64,000 nt of DNA from the NCBI GenBank assembly GCA_031423015.1, contig JANPER010000040.1, positions 1 through 64,000 on the forward strand, in the 5' to 3' direction. Origin of the DNA: DATGPD01 sp031423015 (GTDB lineage: Bacteria; Planctomycetota; UBA1135; UBA2386). This document shows positions 12,567 through 20,251 of this stretch, in pieces. Position numbers and translations under genes: made by a program. The notes under the pieces were generated by a model, which saw only the letters and a program-made list of their open reading frames with translations, made no database searches and was not told the DNA's origin. Positions within the stretch are counted from its first letter, which is position 1, and the number at the start of each line of letters is the position of its first letter.

Positions 12567-13271
12567 TCAGGTCGCGGACTCGGGCGGCCGTGCGGAGCCA
12601 ATCTCGATCGTCTGGTCGCGCAACGCGCACAGGCGCCCCAGATAGGCGCTGCGCGGAATCTCGAAGGCCCCCATGCGCGCCAGATGTGGCGTCACGAACT
12701 GAACCTCGATCAACTCGATGCCCAACGAAAACAACCGGCGCGCCAGGGTCACCAGCGCGACTTTCGATGCATCGGTGACGCGGTGGAACATGCTCTCGGC
12801 GGCGAACACTCCCCCCACATGCACGCCATAGATACCGCCCACGAGGTCTTCACCTTGCCAGACCTCGACGCTGTGCGCCTCGCCGAGCCGGTGCAGTTCA
12901 CCGTAGCCGGCCAGCATCGCTTCAGTGATCCATGTGCCGTCGTCACGGTTCTCTCCACACGCGCGCATGACAGCGGCGAAGGCTCGATCCTGACTGGTGG
13001 TGAACCCACCGCTTGCCAGGGTCCGCTGCAGGCGGCGCGCCACGTGCAAGCTCTCGGCGGTGATCACTGCGCGCGGGTCGGGCGACCACCACAGAGGCGG
13101 CATGTCGTCGCCGAACCACGGGAAGATCCCAGCGCGGTAGGCGGCGCGCAGACGCGTCGGCGACAAGTCGCCGCCGACCGCCAGCAGACCCTCCCGGTCA
13201 GCTTGCCGAGGATCCGGAAACTGAGTCGGCGCAACAGCAGAGAGAAGAACCGGCAGGGCGCGCGCCATCAT
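12567..13271 (-). CDS. aat: leucyl/phenylalanyl-tRNA--protein transferase
   Basis: This enzyme adds Leu or Phe from aminoacyl-tRNA to proteins with N-terminal Arg or Lys and so marks them for ClpS/ClpAP degradation (bacterial N-end rule). The family signatures are intact: FPDPRQADREGLLAVGGDLS near the N-terminus, YRAGIFPWF, PPLWWSPDPRAV, the GTWITEAM block, HSVEVWQ, LVGGIYGVHVGGVF with AESMFHR, and the C-terminal IEVQFVTPHLARMGA. Length is normal for Aat. I chose the ATG pair at 13271/13268; an upstream start at 13310 adds 13 residues not typical for the family. It stands alone between two minus-strand genes. No clpS or clpA is in view. Confidence 0.96.
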   Translation of the reverse strand: MMARALPVLLSAVAPTQFPDPRQADREGLLAVGGDLSPTRLRAAYRAGIFPWFGDDMPPLWWSPDPRAVITAESLHVARRLQRTLASGGFTTSQDRAFAAVMRACGENRDDGTWITEAMLAGYGELHRLGEAHSVEVWQGEDLVGGIYGVHVGGVFAAESMFHRVTDASKVALVTLARRLFSLGIELIEVQFVTPHLARMGAFEIPRSAYLGRLCALRDQTIEIGSARPPESAT

Positions 13272-13324
13272 CGACTGCTGTACACGAAACGCGGCCGCAG
13301 CGCCGGCCATTCGTCATCGGACGA

Positions 13325-14320
13325 TCAGCGAAGGCGACGCAGCAGAGTGTCTTGGTCCTCGCGATCACCGACCGCCAGGATGTCGACATCGCCGTCAGCG
13401 CGCGGCCGAAAATATACGCGCACCTTGATGCCCGCACGCATGCTCCACAAGTTGACGCCTTCGAGTTGCTTGACCTCCAGGCCCGGGTAGCCGTAGCCCG
13501 CCGTGGCAAAGCGAAAGATCGCATCGAAGGCAGCCTCGACGCTGCGCCGGTCGCGCCCCTCGAGCGAGCGATGGAACTCAGACGTGAAGTTGGGTACGCG
13601 GAAGCGTTCGGACGGCGGCGGCGGCGGCGCTGCCTTGCGCCTGCGGCGATCCTTCGGCAGCATCGCCTCCAACTCTTCGATGCGCTGCGCTTGCGTGTGC
13701 ATCGTCGTGTGCTGCTCGGCCAGGCGCAGCCGGTACTCGGACTCGCTGCGACCAAGCACCTCGAGCTCGGCCTCGGCTTCGTGCAGGGCACGCACGACAT
13801 CGCGACCTGGGGTCGACGGCGTGGCGGCGTGGCCCCGACGCTCAGCCGTTTCGAGATCGCCGCGCAGGCGGACCATCTGTTGCGCTTGCCGCGCGAGTCG
13901 ACTCTCGAGCTCGGCGACCCTGGCCTCGGCCTTCTGTTGCGCCGCCACGGTGGCTGCCAGCCGCACGCGCGCCCTCTCGAGCTCGGCATCGCTCTCGGCC
14001 AGGACCTCGGGAGTCGGCGCCGACGAGGCTGGCGTGGACTGGTGCGGCGCCGGCTCCGCTCGGGCGCGCAGCAGCATGACGACCTCACTTGCAGCCTCCG
14101 CCAGCAACTCGGGCTGCAGGTCACGCACCATCGCCTGGGCGAGTGCACGCGCCGGCGCGCTATCGATGCGGAAGCCCTTGGGTGACAAACCCCGCTCGCG
14201 AGCGCGGTCGCGGAGCCGGTCGATCGGCACGAACTCGGTGAGCAAGTACTCGAGTGGCAGTAGCCCCTTCAGCTCGAGGGCCTTCTCGACCATCCGATCG
14301 ATCTGGGCGTTGTCGCTCAA
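13325..14320 (-). CDS. coiled-coil protein with C-terminal RelE/ParE-like domain
   Basis: A 331-residue cytoplasmic protein. Residues about 1-85 are helical; about 110-235 form a long coiled coil rich in Ala, Glu, Arg and Leu with heptads; a basic-proline linker (KDRRRRKAAPPPPP) follows. The last 85 residues look like the RelE/ParE toxin fold: an N-terminal helix (EFHRSLEG), a second helix (VEAAFDAIFRFA), then strands LEVKQLEGVNLWSMRAGIKVRVYF in pieces, DVDILAVGDRED. The order and the arginines (SMRAG, KVRVYF) are those of RelE-type proteins. There is no antitoxin gene next to it, so it may be a domesticated RNase-like or ribosome-binding domain rather than a classical toxin. The function is not known. 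Confidence 0.6.
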   Translation of the reverse strand: MSDNAQIDRMVEKALELKGLLPLEYLLTEFVPIDRLRDRARERGLSPKGFRIDSAPARALAQAMVRDLQPELLAEAASEVVMLLRARAEPAPHQSTPASSAPTPEVLAESDAELERARVRLAATVAAQQKAEARVAELESRLARQAQQMVRLRGDLETAERRGHAATPSTPGRDVVRALHEAEAELEVLGRSESEYRLRLAEQHTTMHTQAQRIEELEAMLPKDRRRRKAAPPPPPSERFRVPNFTSEFHRSLEGRDRRSVEAAFDAIFRFATAGYGYPGLEVKQLEGVNLWSMRAGIKVRVYFRPRADGDVDILAVGDREDQDTLLRRLR

Positions 14321-14444
14321 TTACTAGAGACTTCCGTTGCCGTTCTTCGGCACGCGGCCCGTGCAATCAAGACACGCTTTGTCACACTAGGATCTGTCAC
14401 TCGCTCGAAGGGCAACGCTGGAGTCGCGCTGCCCCGGTTTGGGT

Positions 14445-14461
14445 TGCGGGCGTCGCCCGCA
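14445..14461 (-). terminator. possible terminator hairpin after the pil-like operon
   Basis: GCGGGCG and CGCCCGC face each other around a single base (14446-14460), just past the stop codon of the last gene in the leftward operon. There is no T-rich tract after it on the minus strand, so it would be a weak or Rho-assisted end site at best. Confidence 0.3.
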
Positions 14462-14466
14462 TTCGC

Positions 14467-14931
14467 TCAATCGCGGGAGCGAGGATACACCGGGGTGACC
14501 GGGTAGCTCGGCAGACTCTGGGCGTCGACCTCGGCCTCGAGTTCTTCGCGCTCCGGACGGGTTAGCGCCGGCGGATTGCGCCAGGCGCGGAACGCCGCCC
14601 ATTCGACGGCATCGAACGGCGTGGCCAAGAGATTGCCCGCGCGCCACAAGACAAACGAAGGCCAAAGCAACGTCGACAGGGCATCGGCCGTGCCGGGGTT
14701 CTGTCGACGCTGATTGCGATGGATGGCGTAGGTGATCGGCAGGGCCGCTGCTGAGAGGGGTAACCCCAGAGCGAAACCCACAAAACCGCCTACCGAGGCC
14801 GGCGTACGCACGAAGAGCGTGCGACCAGAGCGATGGTCGGTGAGCCCCTCCGCGTAGCCCACCAGTTCGGCGCAACCGCCCGACGCGAATACCGCGACCA
14901 GCAGGCCAGAGCGCAGGCGCGATGCCTTCAC
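14467..14931 (-). CDS. putative lipoprotein, last gene of the sigma-pil operon
   Basis: A 154-residue protein with a basic N-terminus, a hydrophobic core and a lipobox ending in SGGC near residue 20, so it is probably a lipid-anchored envelope protein. A second hydrophobic stretch (about 47-66, GGFVGFALGLPLSAAALPIT) could insert in a membrane. The C-terminal part is charged. It begins inside the stop region of the PilO-like gene (4-bp overlap at 14928-14931), which places it in the same operon and suggests a role with the PilM/N/O-like proteins. In other pilus or secretion operons this position is often held by a PilP-type lipoprotein, but no PilP similarity is visible here. Confidence 0.65.
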   Translation of the reverse strand: MKASRLRSGLLVAVFASGGCAELVGYAEGLTDHRSGRTLFVRTPASVGGFVGFALGLPLSAAALPITYAIHRNQRRQNPGTADALSTLLWPSFVLWRAGNLLATPFDAVEWAAFRAWRNPPALTRPEREELEAEVDAQSLPSYPVTPVYPRSRD

Positions 14932-15530
14932 CGCCCGCGTCGGCTGCCCTGGTTGTTGTCGGGCTCGCGTCGGACGAACTGCATGTTGTCCAACAACCAG
15001 TTGTCCTCGATCTCAGGCGGCGGCTTGGTGCCAGCCGTGCACATCTGCTTGGTGGTCTCGTTGCGCAGCGTCAACGCGCGTAGCCGCCAGGCAGGCGAGT
15101 TGGCTTCGATGTTGAACATGACCGCCTCGACCAGCGTACGCGGGAGCGAGAACTGCTTGCCGTCGCGCTTGAACTCGATCTTGACCAGCCGATCGATCGA
15201 TTTGGTGTCGCGGTGCGGCAGCGCGCTGACTTGATCGATCTGGTAGTCGTTGCGCTTCAGATCCTGCGAACTCTTGCTGACCATGCGATCGAAGTAGACC
15301 TTGAAATCTTCTGTGCTGGACGCGCCCGCGTTCTTGGCTTGATTCTCGATCTCCGCCAGCAGCCTGCCAATCGTTTGCAGGTCGCCCGTGTTCGGGCGGG
15401 TGGCGGTTGCGATCCCGCGGTTGCCCTCGGCTATCTGCTGTTCGAGCCAATAAACCCATCCGCCAGCAACCGGCATCACCACCAGCGAGCCGATGATGAT
15501 CCACTTGTAGAGGTCGAATTGTTTCTTCAT
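14928..15530 (-). CDS. PilO/GspM-like inner-membrane protein
   Basis: A 200-residue bitopic protein: short cytoplasmic N-terminus (MKKQFDLYKW), one transmembrane helix (about 10-30) and a periplasmic domain with helices followed by strands. This layout and its position right behind a PilM-PilN fusion fit a PilO or GspM-type platform protein of type IV pili or type II secretion. Sequence similarity itself is weak. Four bases separate it from the preceding gene. The periplasmic part contains EIENQAKNAGA and an SQDLKRNDYQIDQVSAL segment with no known motif. Confidence 0.6.
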   Translation of the reverse strand: MKKQFDLYKWIIIGSLVVMPVAGGWVYWLEQQIAEGNRGIATATRPNTGDLQTIGRLLAEIENQAKNAGASSTEDFKVYFDRMVSKSSQDLKRNDYQIDQVSALPHRDTKSIDRLVKIEFKRDGKQFSLPRTLVEAVMFNIEANSPAWRLRALTLRNETTKQMCTAGTKPPPEIEDNWLLDNMQFVRREPDNNQGSRRGR

Positions 15531-15534
15531 TGGA

Positions 15535-17430
15535 TCACTTCTGGAACACGTCGAACCGCGCCTTCACCATCACCTTGATGCTGACGTAGGCGCCTTCTTC
15601 GCCCGCCTCGAGCTGCATGAACCCCTTGGTGTCACCTACGCCACCGTCAGCGACGCGCAGGAAGGGGCTCTCGGGCTTGAGCGTATCGTCGGTGAAGGCT
15701 TGCTTGAGCATGGCATGCTTGGCGCGGAAATCGTCGCGCACCGCCACGGTTATCTCCAGGTGGCGCGCGTCAGCCTGCGGCGGCAGCTCGAGTCGAATGT
15801 CCGTCAGCAGATAGCGACCGAGCTGACTCTCGATGGACTGCAAGACCGACGCCATGCGAACCAAGACAGAGAACCCAGACTCCAGCGACAGGTCGGCGTA
15901 GTAGCCGGTGTTCTCTTCCTCGGCGCGCTTGTGCTTTTGCAGCGCCTCACGCACGCGCGCCAACTGGCTGAACTGTGGCACTTTCACCAGTTCGCTGCAA
16001 AGAGCCTCGTAGGCCTTCTCGAGGCGGCGTTCGATGCCAGTGCCGGTCATCACCTTCTTGAGGAAGCTCACTTCGTAGCCAGCGAATGCGACCTTCTCTG
16101 TCCCGCGGTCGGTCGTCGTGACGGACGCCCAGCCATATTGCGACCTCAGGTTGCGGTAGCGGGTGAAGCTCTGCAAGCCCAAGAAGAACAAGAGAAACAC
16201 CCCGAGCATGCAGGCGACCGCGAGCGGGAACTTGACGCGGTCGAAGCGGCGCGCGAACACCAGATCCTCGCGCCGGAAGTCCAACCGTGAGGGGCCACCC
16301 ATCATGCCCAACGCCAGCCCCACGGCAGTCGCGATGCGTGGGTTGACGTCGGCAGCCTCTTTGTCGTCGAGGCCGTGCTGCATACGACCCAGCACGTCCA
16401 GCAAACGCGGCTCGGTCTCGAACACTGCTTGCAAGACCTCCACCACGCCCGGCAGTTGGGTTCCGCCGCCGGTGTACCACACCGCGTCGACGCGGCGAAT
16501 CTGCGGCACGGCCGCCAAGAAGCGCATCAACTCGCGACGCAGGCGATCGAGAAAGCGGTCGCGCGCCGCCGTCACGACTGAATGCGGCAGCAGCTCGGAC
16601 TTGGTCAACGCCGTCTTGTCGACCTCTTTGCCCTCGGTTTGCTCGACCGGCGCAGGCAGCGCGACCGTCTGATCGCGCCCGGTCTGCAACGCCGCGATCA
16701 CGGCTTGACGCGCGCTGGCGACCGGCACCGAGAAGCGCGACAAGACGTCATCGACGATTGCATCGGTGCCGGTGCGCAGCGTGCGCATGTCGATGAGCTT
16801 GCCGTCGAGGACCACCAGCATTGAACTCGAGCGCGCACCGACATCGATCACCAAGTGAGCGCTCGGGGCGGCGTCTGCTGCGTCTTTGTCGGCGGCCTTG
16901 TCGGTGGCCTCAGCCGGAGCAAAGCAGCCGAGCCAATCGGCCGTGCGGTAGAGGGCAGTGGCATCCAAATCGACTGCCTCTGGTTCGATGCCGACCGCCT
17001 CGAGCGCCTTCAAGCGAGCGCGCAGCAGCGCCTTGGGAGCCGCTGCGACCAACACCTTGGTGTGATTCCCCTGCACTTCGAGCGGCAGGAAGTCGACCAC
17101 CATGTCATCCACGTTGTGACTGTGGATGTTGCCCTCGACCTCGAACTTGATGACCTTGCGAATGTTCTCGTCGCCCACAAACGGCACGGAAACCGTGCGC
17201 AGCACGGCCTCGCGACAAGGGAACGCCAGGCACACGTTTTCGCGCGCAATGCCCGCATCCTTGAGAACGTGCAGCGTCCCGCTGGCCTTACTGGCCTCGT
17301 CGGCACCCTCGGCGACCGTGTCGACGCCGTCGATGTTCACCTTGGCGAGGCGTGGCTTCTTGTAGGAGCCATCCAGCTCCACCACCTTCACCTCATACTC
17401 GCCGATGTCGAGTCCTACGCCTTTGGCCAT
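15535..17430 (-). CDS. PilM-PilN fusion-like protein (actin-like platform protein)
   Basis: A 631-residue protein. The first 370 residues have the actin-like fold of PilM/GspL-N: GLDIGEYEVKVVELDG at the start (phosphate 1), HLVIDVGARSSSMLVV (phosphate 2) and WYTGGGTQLPGVVEVL (adenosine loop). A transmembrane helix follows (about 405-425, FPLAVACMLGVFLLFFLGLQ). The remaining 200 residues are a periplasmic domain with helical hairpins and ferredoxin-like strands (LGRYLLTDIRLELP, HLEITVAVRDD), as in PilN or GspL. In type IV pili and type II secretion these parts form the inner-membrane alignment platform. Here the usual PilP, PilQ and motor ATPase genes are absent, and the operon begins with a sigma factor instead. 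Confidence 0.75.
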   Translation of the reverse strand: MAKGVGLDIGEYEVKVVELDGSYKKPRLAKVNIDGVDTVAEGADEASKASGTLHVLKDAGIARENVCLAFPCREAVLRTVSVPFVGDENIRKVIKFEVEGNIHSHNVDDMVVDFLPLEVQGNHTKVLVAAAPKALLRARLKALEAVGIEPEAVDLDATALYRTADWLGCFAPAEATDKAADKDAADAAPSAHLVIDVGARSSSMLVVLDGKLIDMRTLRTGTDAIVDDVLSRFSVPVASARQAVIAALQTGRDQTVALPAPVEQTEGKEVDKTALTKSELLPHSVVTAARDRFLDRLRRELMRFLAAVPQIRRVDAVWYTGGGTQLPGVVEVLQAVFETEPRLLDVLGRMQHGLDDKEAADVNPRIATAVGLALGMMGGPSRLDFRREDLVFARRFDRVKFPLAVACMLGVFLLFFLGLQSFTRYRNLRSQYGWASVTTTDRGTEKVAFAGYEVSFLKKVMTGTGIERRLEKAYEALCSELVKVPQFSQLARVREALQKHKRAEEENTGYYADLSLESGFSVLVRMASVLQSIESQLGRYLLTDIRLELPPQADARHLEITVAVRDDFRAKHAMLKQAFTDDTLKPESPFLRVADGGVGDTKGFMQLEAGEEGAYVSIKVMVKARFDVFQK

Positions 17431-17439
17431 GATCGTTCG

Positions 17440-17844
17440 CTAGCGCTTGTCTTGGGCTTCTGTGTCTGACCGCTTGGTCGACCGGTATTGCTCGTAGCGT
17501 GCACGCTGCTTGGCGTCGAGCATGAACTCGATGCGGTTGTCGGCGCGGCGCCGTACTCCGCCCAGCTCGCCCTGCACTTCAACGGGCAGATTCGGCAGGT
17601 TGCGGCGATAGATGTCGGTCTCGTCGTCGCGCAACTGGTGCAGAATGGCACGCAGAAGGGTGGCTTGCTCGCCGTTGAGGTCGAACTCGCGGACGTACTG
17701 CTCGACGAAGCGCCGGTCAGCCGCCTGCAAGTCGATGCCGTTGGACGCCGCGGCCACTTGCTGACACAGAACACTCCCGGTCGCAACGCCGGCCACCGCC
17801 GCGGATAGCACCGCAGCGAGAACCCAGGCGAAGGTGCGGTTCAT
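17440..17844 (-). CDS. Spy/CpxP-like periplasmic protein, membrane-anchored
   Basis: A 134-residue protein with an N-terminal signal or anchor helix (about 6-26) and an all-helical periplasmic body containing LNGEQATLLRAILHQLRDDE (in pieces) and LDAKQRARYEQYR. The latter is close to the L-x-x-E/D-Q repeat of Spy/CpxP and heavy-metal resistance proteins. Such proteins act as periplasmic chaperones or as stress sensors that damp an envelope response. The position right behind an ECF sigma and anti-sigma pair, with a 4-bp overlap, supports a sensory role: it could control the anti-sigma factor. Similarity is limited to the general fold. Confidence 0.6.
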   Translation of the reverse strand: MNRTFAWVLAAVLSAAVAGVATGSVLCQQVAAASNGIDLQAADRRFVEQYVREFDLNGEQATLLRAILHQLRDDETDIYRRNLPNLPVEVQGELGGVRRRADNRIEFMLDAKQRARYEQYRSTKRSDTEAQDKR

Positions 17845-18296
17845 CGGCGAACGCCAGGCGGCTGCGCCGCCTTCATCTTGGCATCGAGCACCTTGATCAG
17901 CTCAGAACTCGCGTCGGCCTGCAAGTGACCGCTGTCGGGCAGCCGCGCCGCGCCGCTGCCAAACAGCACGGCGAAGGCGAAGATGACCGCGGCTGCGACG
18001 ACGCAGATCCGCGCCAACCGCACCACGCGACGCTCGATGCCAAGGTCGGTCGTGCCACCGTCTACCCTCTGCAGCCGCTGCAACACCCGGTCGCCAAGGC
18101 CAGGCCGCAACACCGGTGCCGGCTCCGTGCGTGCGCACGCAAAGATGCCGCGGAGAGCGTTGGCCTCTGCCAGCGCTTCGGCGAGCGCCGGCTCGGCGTG
18201 CAACCGAGCTTCGAACGCGGTTCGAGCCTCTGCCTTCGTCTCACCGTCGAGGTAACGCGCAACGGCCACGCGATCGGGTTCGCTGAGTTTTGTCAT
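17841..18296 (-). CDS. membrane-bound anti-sigma factor
   Basis: A protein of about 151 residues from the ATG at 18296, which overlaps the sigma-factor stop (ATGA, 18293-18296). The N-terminal cytoplasmic part (about 1-85) has the helical pattern of anti-sigma domains with VARYLDGE and ARLHAEPALAEALAEANAL; a transmembrane helix follows (about 96-116, VVRLARICVVAAAVIFAF), then a short periplasmic tail. There is no H-x3-C-x2-C zinc motif, so it is not a ZAS-type redox sensor. It presumably holds the ECF sigma factor inactive at the membrane until an envelope signal releases it. An upstream start would lie deep inside the sigma gene and is rejected. Confidence 0.8.
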   Translation of the reverse strand: MTKLSEPDRVAVARYLDGETKAEARTAFEARLHAEPALAEALAEANALRGIFACARTEPAPVLRPGLGDRVLQRLQRVDGGTTDLGIERRVVRLARICVVAAAVIFAFAVLFGSGAARLPDSGHLQADASSELIKVLDAKMKAAQPPGVRR

Positions 18297-18922
18297 CGGG
18301 GACTCCCGCGTTGGGCTCGGGGCGCGGCGTATTGCGGCACGAGCTCGGGGTGCATGCGCTCGAGCGCTTCTTTGAAGCGCGCACGCGCGCGAAACAGACG
18401 TGACTCGACGGTGCCGAGACTGCATTGCAGAGTGGCCGCCATGTCGGTGTAGGAGAGGTCTTCGAACTCGCGCAGAATGAGGATGGCGCGGTACTTGTCG
18501 GGAAGGGTCGCGAGCACCTCGCGCGTGACGCGCCGCACTTCCTCCTCGAGCAGCGGCGCGGCCGAGCCGGCCGTCTTCTCATGCTGGCGAACCGCGTCGA
18601 GTTCGGCGTCGCTCTCCACCAGGTGCAGGCGCCGACGATGCTGGCGGCCAAGGTAGTCGGTCGCCGTATTGACGGCGATGCGGTAGAGCCAGGTGTAGAA
18701 CGCCGAGTCGTGCTGGAAGGTGTGGAGCTTGCGGAACACCTTGATGAACACTTCTTGCGCCAAGTCCTCCAGTTCGCCGGGGTCGCGGGTGAAGCGGCTC
18801 AGCAACCGGTGCACGCGCGCTTGGTGGAGTTCTAGCAGGCTTTGGAATGCGCCGTGGTCGCCGGCCGCAGCGGCTGCGATCAGGTCGTTCTCGTCCACTT
18901 GCATGAGCTTGAGGGCAGCCAC
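18293..18922 (-). CDS. ECF sigma factor (RpoE-like)
   Basis: A 209-residue extracytoplasmic-function sigma factor. Region 2 is clear (DPGELEDLAQEVFIKVFRKL for core binding, given here in pieces: ELEDLAQEVFIKVF; then FYTWLYRIAVNTATDYL for -10 recognition). Region 4 is also clear (ATLPDKYRAILILREFEDLS, then YTDMAATLQCSLGTVESRL with the helix-turn-helix). It directs RNA polymerase to a small regulon, probably including its own operon. It is the first gene of six: anti-sigma, Spy-like, PilM-PilN, PilO-like and lipoprotein follow with overlaps or gaps below 10 bases. The start could also be the ATG at 18904. Confidence 0.93.
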   Translation of the reverse strand: MAALKLMQVDENDLIAAAAAGDHGAFQSLLELHQARVHRLLSRFTRDPGELEDLAQEVFIKVFRKLHTFQHDSAFYTWLYRIAVNTATDYLGRQHRRRLHLVESDAELDAVRQHEKTAGSAAPLLEEEVRRVTREVLATLPDKYRAILILREFEDLSYTDMAATLQCSLGTVESRLFRARARFKEALERMHPELVPQYAAPRAQRGSPR

Positions 18923-18939
18923 GGCGCTAAGACCGCGGA

Positions 18940-20193
18940 CTAGGGGGGATTCTTCCCAGCCGGTTCTTGTGGTTCCCCCAGCAGGTGGCCGAGTTTGTCG
19001 CGCTTGACCTGCAAGTAGCGTTGGTTGTGGGGGTTGGGCTCAATCTGCAGGGGCAACTGTTCGACCACTTCGAGACCGTACCCGTGCAGCCCAGACAGCT
19101 TCTTCGGGTTGTTGGTCAGCAAGCGAAGCCGACGCACCCCCAGGTCGTGCAGGATCTGGGCACCTGTGCCAAACTCGCGCTCATCGGCCCGGAAGCCCAG
19201 GTGTTGATTGGCCTCCACGGTGTCCATGCCTTGGTCCTGCAACGCGTACGCCTGCATCTTGTGCGCGAGGCCAATCCCACGGCCCTCCTGGCTGATGTAG
19301 AGCAACACGCCAACGCCGACCTCCTGGATCGTGCGCATGGCGCGTGCGAGCTGCTCGCCGCAGTCGCAGCGGAGCGAACCAAACACATCGCCGGTCAGGC
19401 ACTGGCTGTGCACACGCACCACGACCGGTTCGGCGATCGGTGGAAAACGGCCGCCGTCACCCGGCAGAGGGATCCCCACGGTAAGCGCAATGTGCGCCCG
19501 GCCATCGACCTTGCTGGTGTAGGTAAAGCTCTCGAAGTCGCCGAAGCGCGTCGGCATGCGCGCCGCCGCCACGCGATCGATCAGGCGTTCGCGGCGGCGC
19601 CGGTACTCGATGAGATCGGCAATGGTGCTGACCTTCACGCCCTGGCGAGCACCAAACTCCAGGAGGTCTGGCATGCGCGCTAGGCTGCCATCCTCGCGCA
19701 GGACCTCGCAGATGACGCCAGCCGGCCGAAGGCCGGCAAGCCGGCAGAGGTCGACGATGCCCTCGGTGTGACCGGCTCGCACCAGCACCCCGCCATCGCG
19801 AGCGCGCAGCGGTTGAACGTGGCCCGGCCGCACTAGATCGCGCGGTTGAGCGCCTTCTCGGACCGCCGCAAGAATGGTGGCGGAACGATCGGCCGCCGAG
19901 ATTCCCGTCGTGACCCCATGGCGCGCACCGATCGTCACGGTGAACGCGGTGCCCATCTTGGTCTCGTTGACGGCGGTTTGCGGCACGAGGCCGAGGTCAT
20001 CACAGATCGCTCCGTCGAGCGCGAGGCAGAGCAGCCCGCGCGCCTTGGTCAAAAGATTGACCAGCTCCGGGGTAGCAAACTGCGCTGCAAAGCACAGGTC
20101 GCCTTCGTTCTCGCGACCCGGATCGTCGACCAGGATGACGGGACGCCCGGCGCGCAAATCGTCGAGGATTTCGGGGATGGTGGCGAGCGACAT
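18940..20193 (-). CDS. ribBA: bifunctional 3,4-dihydroxy-2-butanone-4-phosphate synthase / GTP cyclohydrolase II
   Basis: This enzyme performs both entry reactions of riboflavin synthesis: ribulose 5-phosphate to dihydroxybutanone phosphate plus formate, and GTP to the diaminopyrimidine phosphate. The RibB half (about 1-205) keeps DDPGRENEGDL, HGVTTGISAADRSATI and RAGHTEGIVDL. The RibA half (about 215-415) keeps the zinc triad in CLTGDVFGSLRCDC, the ISQEGRGIGL motif, and TNNPKKLSGLHGYGL at the end. Both halves look active. I used the ATG at 20193; a longer start at 20241 would run into the divergent gene region. Only about 58 bases separate it from the divergent lipoprotein gene, so there is no room for an FMN riboswitch. 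Confidence 0.96.
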   Translation of the reverse strand: MSLATIPEILDDLRAGRPVILVDDPGRENEGDLCFAAQFATPELVNLLTKARGLLCLALDGAICDDLGLVPQTAVNETKMGTAFTVTIGARHGVTTGISAADRSATILAAVREGAQPRDLVRPGHVQPLRARDGGVLVRAGHTEGIVDLCRLAGLRPAGVICEVLREDGSLARMPDLLEFGARQGVKVSTIADLIEYRRRRERLIDRVAAARMPTRFGDFESFTYTSKVDGRAHIALTVGIPLPGDGGRFPPIAEPVVVRVHSQCLTGDVFGSLRCDCGEQLARAMRTIQEVGVGVLLYISQEGRGIGLAHKMQAYALQDQGMDTVEANQHLGFRADEREFGTGAQILHDLGVRRLRLLTNNPKKLSGLHGYGLEVVEQLPLQIEPNPHNQRYLQVKRDKLGHLLGEPQEPAGKNPP

Positions 20194-20251
20194 GAAGCGC
20201 TGTGAGTGTAGCGGCCACGACACCGGCACCCTCTCATACACAGGCGGTATT

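Noticed and set aside
20194..20251. FMN riboswitch before ribBA
   Set aside because: Only about 58 bases separate ribBA from the divergent gene, less than half the size of an FMN riboswitch, and no conserved core is visible.
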